Positions 58,957 to 64,000 of a stretch of DNA of 64,000 nt are shown in pieces. Positions within the stretch are counted from its first letter, which is position 1. Each line of letters begins with the position of its first letter. The stretch comes from Vibrio campbellii CAIM 519 = NBRC 15631 = ATCC 25920. Its GTDB lineage: Bacteria; Pseudomonadota; Gammaproteobacteria; Enterobacterales; Vibrionaceae. The notes beneath the pieces were generated by a model. The model was given only the letters and a program-made list of their open reading frames with translations, was not told the origin of the DNA and searched no databases. A program made the position numbers and the translations under genes. The DNA is taken from NCBI RefSeq assembly GCF_002163755.1, contig NZ_CP015864.1, positions 744,001 to 808,000 on the forward strand, given 5' to 3'.

Positions 58957-59642
58957 GCGGTAGCCTCCTGTCCCATGCTCATGCCTTGAATTGAGAACTT
59001 CTTATCAATCAGTTTTACAGCACGTTGCGTAATCAAAGTAATGCCTAAGTAAATCGCCGCAGCAGTTGCGTACCATGTAAATGCTTCATGCGTCGCTGCA
59101 GATGTTAGCTGCGCTTGTTTCAACAAATCCGTTACGCCAATCAGCGATACGAGTGCGGTGTCTTTCAGCAAAACCAACCATTGGTTAGTTAAACCTGGTA
59201 GTGCGTGTCTTACTGCTTGTGGCAAAACAATGCGAACAAAAGCGTGTGCTGGACTGATGCCGAGTGCACTTGCTGCTTCTCTTTGCCCTCTTCCAACGGC
59301 TTTCAATGCGCCACGTAGAGTTTGAGAAGCATAAGAAGCGAAGATCAATGACAACGCCACCACGCCAGACAAGAACGGGCTAACTTCAATAAAGTCGCCG
59401 GTGATTAAAAACAGAACCTGCGTCGAACCAAAATAGATGAACAACACGACAAGGATTTCTGGCAAGCCACGCACAATCGTCACAAACGCCGTCATTGGCC
59501 ATTTAACGAAAACGCGGCGAGACATTTCACCACTGGCGAATACCACTGCCAGAATCAAACCGACTAAAAGGCTCGTGAATGCTAGCTGGACAGTCATCCA
59601 ACTAGCTTGAACAAGCGATAAAGAGTAACCCGTTAGTGCCAT
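58953..59642 (-). CDS. artQ: Arginine ABC transporter permease ArtQ
   Basis: The 229-residue HisM-type permease has the EAA motif ALKAVGRGQREAASALGISP. It pairs with ArtM as a heterodimeric channel. It starts two bases after artI and overlaps artM by four, so it is translationally coupled. Confidence 0.9.
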   Translation of the reverse strand: MALTGYSLSLVQASWMTVQLAFTSLLVGLILAVVFASGEMSRRVFVKWPMTAFVTIVRGLPEILVVLFIYFGSTQVLFLITGDFIEVSPFLSGVVALSLIFASYASQTLRGALKAVGRGQREAASALGISPAHAFVRIVLPQAVRHALPGLTNQWLVLLKDTALVSLIGVTDLLKQAQLTSAATHEAFTWYATAAAIYLGITLITQRAVKLIDKKFSIQGMSMGQEATA

Positions 59643-59643
59643 A

Positions 59644-60387
59644 TTACTTACCGAAGTACTTGTTGTAGATTACGTCGTATTCGCCGTTCGCTTTCACTGT
59701 TTTCAGTGCCGTGTTCAGCTTGTTCACTAGCTCGTCGTTAACTTTGTTTACTGCGATACCGAAACCGTTACCGAAGTATTTAGGGTTAGTAACGTGCTCA
59801 CCAACGTACGCTAGGTTGTCTTCTTTCTTGAACCATTCCACTACAACTGCTGTGTCACCGAATACAGAATCAATACGGCCATTCTTCATATCGATGAATG
59901 CGTCTTGGTAGCTTGAGTAAGGAACCGCTGTTACGCCTGGCATTTGCTCAATCAGGTAGCTTTGGTGTGTTGAACCGTTTTGAACACCAACACGCTTACC
60001 TTCTAGTGCTTTTTGGTCAGCCACTTTTTCTTTGATAGAAACAAACGCTGCTGAGTTGTCGTAGTAAGGGTCAGAAAAGTTCACTTGCTCCAAACGCGCG
60101 TCAGTAATATCCATTGCAGAGATAGCCGCATCGTAACGCTTGAATTTTAATGCAGGGATCAGGCTGTCAAAAGATTGGTTGTGGAAGGTACATTTTACTT
60201 CCATCTCTTTACATAGTGCGTTCGCCAGATCCACATCAAAACCTTGAATTTGGTTGTTTTCATCCATGTATTCGAACGGTGCGTAAGTCGCTTCCATCGC
60301 GAATTTGATCTCTTCTTGTGCTGCTGCGTTCGCTGCCATGGTTGCAGAAGAAAGGCCGATTAGTGAAGCTAGTAAAATCTTTTTCAT
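59644..60387 (-). CDS. artI: Arginine-binding periplasmic protein ArtI/ArtJ
   Basis: The 247-residue exported protein has a signal peptide ending AAMA/NAAA and the SBP type 3 fold: EIKFAMEATYAPFEYMDENN, FDSLIPALKFKRYDAAISAM and EGKRVGVQNGSTHQSYL. These are close to lysine/arginine/ornithine-binding proteins, and the operon order points to arginine. An 89-base gap separates it from artP; high expression is common for this gene. Confidence 0.92.
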   Translation of the reverse strand: MKKILLASLIGLSSATMAANAAAQEEIKFAMEATYAPFEYMDENNQIQGFDVDLANALCKEMEVKCTFHNQSFDSLIPALKFKRYDAAISAMDITDARLEQVNFSDPYYDNSAAFVSIKEKVADQKALEGKRVGVQNGSTHQSYLIEQMPGVTAVPYSSYQDAFIDMKNGRIDSVFGDTAVVVEWFKKEDNLAYVGEHVTNPKYFGNGFGIAVNKVNDELVNKLNTALKTVKANGEYDVIYNKYFGK

Positions 60388-60476
60388 TGCAATACTCCGT
60401 GTGTACTTAGTGGGCTGACACTCGCAATGACAGCCGAGCTTATCTGTTAAATAGACTGAACTTTAAAAAACGTAAT

Positions 60477-61220
60477 TTAGTGATTTAGGTAATCGGCAAA
60501 CTGAGTGGTTTGCGGATTAACAAATGCGTCGTGCGTGCCGTGTTCTACGATGTGTCCTTGTTCTAGGTATAGAACATGGCTAGCGATTTTCTTGGCGAAA
60601 TCCACCTCGTGGGTCACAACGACTTGTGTAATTCCGGTTTCGCTTAAATCATTAATGATCTTGACCACTTGGTTCGTGATTTCAGGGTCAAGCGCCGCGG
60701 TAGGCTCATCAAAAAGCAAGACTTCTGGTTTCATCATCAGGGCTCGGGCAATCGCCACACGTTGTTGCTGACCGCCAGAAAGTTGCATCGGCCATGCATC
60801 CGCTTTGTCTGCCAAATGCAGCGTCGCGAGAATTTGCATTGCCTGCTTCTTCGCTTCTTCTTTATCCATGCCAGAGACTTTTACCGGAGCCTCAATCAGG
60901 TTCTCCATCACTGTCATGTGTGGCCATAGGTTGTACTGTTGGAACACCATGCCCACTTTACGACGAAGCGCTAAACCTTGCTTCTCTTTGATTTCAGTTG
61001 AAAAGTCGAATGCGTCATCAGCGATGTTTAACTGGCCGTTATCCGCTCCTTCAAGAAGGTTAAGAACACGTAGTAGAGAGCTCTTCCCTGCACCACTTGG
61101 ACCGAGTAACACCAGCGTTTCACCGCTTTCACAATTAAAACTGACATCGTGTAGAACTTGGGTATCGCCGTAAGACTTACTGATACTTTTAACTTGAATA
61201 CTCATGCTGCCATACTGCAT
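60477..61220 (-). CDS. artP: Arginine ABC transporter ATP-binding protein ArtP
   Basis: The 247-residue ATPase has Walker A LLGPSGAGKSSLLR, a Q-loop region QQYNLWPHMTVMENL, signature LSGGQQQRVAIARALMM, Walker B EVLLFDEPTAALDPE and an H-loop in VVTHEVDFA. It powers arginine uptake. ATG 61220 has AGGTGA nine bases before it; the internal ATG five codons later gives the E. coli-like MSIQV start but has no site. Confidence 0.93.
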   Translation of the reverse strand: MQYGSMSIQVKSISKSYGDTQVLHDVSFNCESGETLVLLGPSGAGKSSLLRVLNLLEGADNGQLNIADDAFDFSTEIKEKQGLALRRKVGMVFQQYNLWPHMTVMENLIEAPVKVSGMDKEEAKKQAMQILATLHLADKADAWPMQLSGGQQQRVAIARALMMKPEVLLFDEPTAALDPEITNQVVKIINDLSETGITQVVVTHEVDFAKKIASHVLYLEQGHIVEHGTHDAFVNPQTTQFADYLNH

Positions 61221-61255
61221 TAATTGTCACCTGGGGCTTATACTAGCAAGAAAGA

Positions 61256-61300
61256 AATTTTATGCAATAAAAATGTATAAAAATCTAGATTGTTAATTTT
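61256..61300 (-). promoter_or_regulatory. Possible ArgR operator/promoter region of artPIQM
   Basis: The minus strand has TTTTTATACA and ATTGCATAAAAT in tandem, about 20 bases apart, similar to paired ARG boxes and overlapping a likely -10. ArgR control of art genes is known in enterics. The match is loose. Confidence 0.35.
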
Positions 61301-61732
61301 TTGTATAAGAAACAACCACCCAAGCAGAGTATATGACTGGTGTAATGAGTGAGGTTTTAACGGTATTTGTTGATCAAAAAAGCCCGCAATTTCGCTAGCT
61401 TAGAATTCCATTGGAGGCTTGAGGCAATGTTCTACAGCACGATGGATTGAGAGTTTCATTCAGAAACACAGGAACTGGTTGTATAAGCATTTTTCTCTCC
61501 CATTCTGAGAAAAATCTCGCGTAAGTAATTCTTGATAATGCAAGTTTCAAAATGAACACAAACAGTACTCACCTTGTAAAGCTAAGTTTCTGAGCATTTT
61601 CACTACGTAAAAAATTAATCACAATAAAGCAACTGTTGTACTTTCTTGAATTGGTCTGATCGATCACCAATACTTTTTCTAATTAGACTCGCTATCTAAT
61701 TAATCGAAGTTTTTGATTGGGACAACTCAATA
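61301..61732. other. Intergenic region between artPIQM and the 743-residue protein gene
   Basis: About 430 bases hold no gene. They include A+T-rich promoter-like tracts for both divergent genes and no strong hairpin. Confidence 0.4.
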
Positions 61733-63964
61733 ATGAAGCCATATCGCTCTGCGCTGCTTGCGCTGGGTTCTTTGAGCCTGTTGTTTACACATGTGACATG
61801 GTCAACCAAAGCAATCGTTTTACCGGGGCTGCATGAACAAGGTGTTGATCTACAAGATGCACCGGTTTCTGCAGCGGCAGCGATTGAGTGGGAACTAGAT
61901 AATGCCGATGTCGTTTTTGGCGCATATGAAAATAAAAGCGATAACGAACGCGTGAATGCGATTGGTTATATGTACAACCAAAAGCTGGAACTTAACTCGG
62001 GTTGGCTCGAAAACGATATACGTAACCAAGCAGAAATAAATAACATCGATTATGAAGATTTTTTTCTTCATTTTTCGGAAGACACCATCATCGCAGAGGT
62101 AGACTCTAGCCATGGTGAAAATACCTTACTCAATCGAAAACCAATGATTGTCGGTTATACGGCTAGTGCTGACCATGCAGGCTTTTGGTTATATCAACAA
62201 CCACCATGGGACGCTGACGTGTTTGGTCAGACGAATAATGGTGGTGCCCTCTATGTTTATCACTCAGAGAAGTTCGACCGCTTAACCTTTAAGTTCTCTC
62301 AGTTTGCTCAAGGTGGCCGCTTCACGATTGAATACCCTTCTGCCATTGACTCATCTGGTCAGGTATCGGAATGGAAGCCGTTTGATATTAAGAGAGATAA
62401 AACGCTGAATATGACCAAAAACCAAACGATAAACTGGTCAGTTCCTTCGGATTGGGCTCGAGCCACAACGCACGATGGCAGCGGAGAGACCTATGGCGGC
62501 GGTCAGTATTTTGGTTCTACTTTTTTGCGCGATGGTGGACGACTCTATGTAGCAAGAATTACGTGGCATGACGAAAACTGCGAGAATCGCCCTCGCATAG
62601 AAGAAGTGAAACTCAAAGACAGCTTCCAAACCGTTAAGTTGACCGACGCACCAACGGCAACACCTGAAGGTCAAAATATTCAACGCTGGCGTAAAATTCG
62701 TGGTTTCGACAATTCTGCGGATCTGAACCAAGACAATTATCTTTCTTGGAATGAATACAGAAACCGTCCGAATAAAAATGCAACGGCACGATTTCGTTGG
62801 GAATCACGCGTAATCCCATTTGGTCGTATGTGGAACCAATCTTCTTCGTGGGCATTAACCAATCTAGGCAACCCCGACTTTGCCAACGCAATGCACCACT
62901 ATTACCAAGCTGAATGGGCGAAGCAAGGATTAAACGGTGCGTACAACGACGATACGAATAAGTTACTCGGAGCAAATCAGTTCTACGTTTATTCCGGTGG
63001 TAACGTGGATGAACTTGGTTTAGTCGCGGGTAGCCAAGCTGCTGAAGATACTTACAAAGCGCAATTCTCGGCATTTTTAAACAAACTGGCGACGCTGGAT
63101 GCGGATGCGTTAATTGGCCTCAACATCGGCACGGCAAACTTATTCGGCCAAAATGGACAAAACCACTTAGTTGAAGCTGGTTCTCTATATTTACGCGAGC
63201 ATTACCTTTTCCCTTCTACTGGCTTTAGTGGCTATGCTGGCTTAGCTAAGTTTTGGGATAACTCTGCACTCGCCAAAGCGGGTCAGAAAGTGATTTATCA
63301 AGCAACCACGCGTTATGGTCGTGTTCAATACTTTGGCAACACTGAAGATAACTGGAAGCAAGACCAATACTCTGCACTGGCGGCGTTTTACTTAAATCAT
63401 CACCCTGATCGCAGCTATTTTAATCAGTGGAATAATGGTTACCTATACGGAAGTAATAACACCACAGGTGATAACTTCTGGAAGGCTGGCGTACCAAAGA
63501 ATATTGCGTATCAACCAAGTTCCTTACTAGCCGTTGATTTGGGAGAGCCCGCCAATCTAGTGCCTGAAGGGGCTGAAGCGATGCCGCTTATGTTGTCCAC
63601 CAGCACACCGCCAAAGTCCGATTATACAATCATTGGCGATTCCACAATGAATAAAGTTGAGCATGTAGGCTTACCTGGAGATATTACTTACCTTTATCCC
63701 ACTTATATATACTTTGCTTATCGTTCGAGCACAGATATCGTCGCTCAAGGTCCATCAGAAATGGTGTTAGCACGTGAGTTTACCAACGGGCGTGTGCTAT
63801 ATCGCACCGACTTCTTTGGTAAAAACGCAAACTATTTCTCCGCGCCTAAAATCACCATTACGCTTGACAAGCCAATGAGACCCGTAGACAAAGACGGCAA
63901 TATTGGTGGCTACGTTTCGCACATTGAAATTGGCGGTTATGAGGGAGTGTTCTTACTTTATTGA
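61733..63964 (+). CDS. Large secreted protein, possibly a glycoside hydrolase
   Basis: The 743-residue exported protein has a signal peptide (about 1-27). A beta-rich N-terminal part (about 40-300) may bind carbohydrate. An EF-hand-like loop follows (FDNSADLNQDNYLSWNEY, D-x-N-x-D pattern, about 325-342). Then there is an alpha/beta barrel-like region (about 345-600, VIYQATTRYGRVQYFGNTED followed by NWKQDQYSALAAFYLNHHPD) and a beta-rich end (about 610-743). The middle resembles putative glycosidase barrels of surface proteins from marine bacteria, but no clear family or catalytic pair could be fixed. The ribosome site is weak. No partner gene is visible before the window ends. Confidence 0.55.
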   Translation: MKPYRSALLALGSLSLLFTHVTWSTKAIVLPGLHEQGVDLQDAPVSAAAAIEWELDNADVVFGAYENKSDNERVNAIGYMYNQKLELNSGWLENDIRNQAEINNIDYEDFFLHFSEDTIIAEVDSSHGENTLLNRKPMIVGYTASADHAGFWLYQQPPWDADVFGQTNNGGALYVYHSEKFDRLTFKFSQFAQGGRFTIEYPSAIDSSGQVSEWKPFDIKRDKTLNMTKNQTINWSVPSDWARATTHDGSGETYGGGQYFGSTFLRDGGRLYVARITWHDENCENRPRIEEVKLKDSFQTVKLTDAPTATPEGQNIQRWRKIRGFDNSADLNQDNYLSWNEYRNRPNKNATARFRWESRVIPFGRMWNQSSSWALTNLGNPDFANAMHHYYQAEWAKQGLNGAYNDDTNKLLGANQFYVYSGGNVDELGLVAGSQAAEDTYKAQFSAFLNKLATLDADALIGLNIGTANLFGQNGQNHLVEAGSLYLREHYLFPSTGFSGYAGLAKFWDNSALAKAGQKVIYQATTRYGRVQYFGNTEDNWKQDQYSALAAFYLNHHPDRSYFNQWNNGYLYGSNNTTGDNFWKAGVPKNIAYQPSSLLAVDLGEPANLVPEGAEAMPLMLSTSTPPKSDYTIIGDSTMNKVEHVGLPGDITYLYPTYIYFAYRSSTDIVAQGPSEMVLAREFTNGRVLYRTDFFGKNANYFSAPKITITLDKPMRPVDKDGNIGGYVSHIEIGGYEGVFLLY

Positions 63965-64000
63965 ATTGCAGCATCAATTGAAATTTGTCACTCACACCTT

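Noticed and set aside
60505..61173. Plus-strand frames over artP
   Set aside because: They run antisense to ATPase motifs that are fully conserved on the minus strand.
1..64000. CRISPR arrays, tRNA or rRNA genes, complete insertion sequences or prophage
   Set aside because: No regularly spaced repeats, cloverleaf-like segments, rRNA signatures, transposase or phage structural genes were seen anywhere in the window.

Overview
The window looks like part of the second chromosome of a marine Vibrio, most likely of the Harveyi clade (V. parahaemolyticus / alginolyticus / campbellii type). The reasons are the moderate GC content and the gene set: a ShyA-type M23 endopeptidase, the vxrA-vxrB-vxrC (vbrK/vbrR) envelope-stress locus, a large secreted GH18 chitinase, artPIQM, a subtilisin with its cognate small chaperone, and a ToxR-like membrane regulator. 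No rRNA or tRNA genes, CRISPR arrays, complete insertion sequences or phage modules were seen.

Layout. 1-4.9 kb: end of a metallopeptidase-like gene, an MFS transporter, a decayed TPR gene and glyoxalase stub, a small lipoprotein, a DUF3147 protein and an outer-membrane barrel. 4.9-6.1 kb: a two-gene ToxR-like / FidL-VtrC-like operon. 6.1-8.8 kb: gene remnants (GGDEF, AI-2E transporter), DJ-1, YceI and cytochrome b561. 8.8-15.6 kb: chitinase, ShyA, and a divergent LysR / SnoaL pair. 15.7-23.8 kb: a REC-PP2C-ATPase regulator operon, GST with TetR and its operator, dienelactone hydrolase, a sigma54-type promoter followed by a probable structured small RNA, a GNAT gene and an amino-acid permease. 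23.9-29.2 kb: a 32-residue membrane protein, a TPR-GGDEF cyclase with a lipoprotein, and the protease/chaperone pair. 29.3-32.2 kb: a block of co-oriented acetyltransferase and hydrolase genes with integron-cassette-like boundaries. 32.2-40.5 kb: alkaline phosphatase, an SRPBCC-GyrI protein, gene remnants, a membrane coiled-coil winged-helix protein, PCuAC copper chaperone and a YegD-type Hsp70. 41-48.3 kb: a branched-chain-type 2-oxoacid dehydrogenase (E1 alpha, E1 beta, E2) next to etfBA and ETF-QO. 48.3-64 kb: an EAL protein, vxrABC with a GH129-like hydrolase, GST, LysR, a dioxygenase, artPIQM and a large secreted protein.

Working relationships. The dehydrogenase, ETF and ETF-QO genes form a catabolic block that would pass electrons from amino-acid or acyl-CoA oxidation to quinone; a LiuR-like operator lies between etfB and ETF-QO. 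vxrABC senses envelope damage, and the GH129-like gene follows in the same direction. Chitinase, subtilisin, alkaline phosphatase, the GH129-like enzyme and the 743-residue protein are all exported and suit life on particles or hosts. Several intergenic spaces hold decayed genes (TPR, VOC, GGDEF, AI-2E, histidine kinase), so the intact genes are separated by recent deletions. The least explained elements are the sigma54-preceded RNA at 21.5 kb, the ToxR-like pair at 5-6 kb, the 32-residue protein at 23.9 kb and the membrane coiled-coil protein at 35-36 kb.
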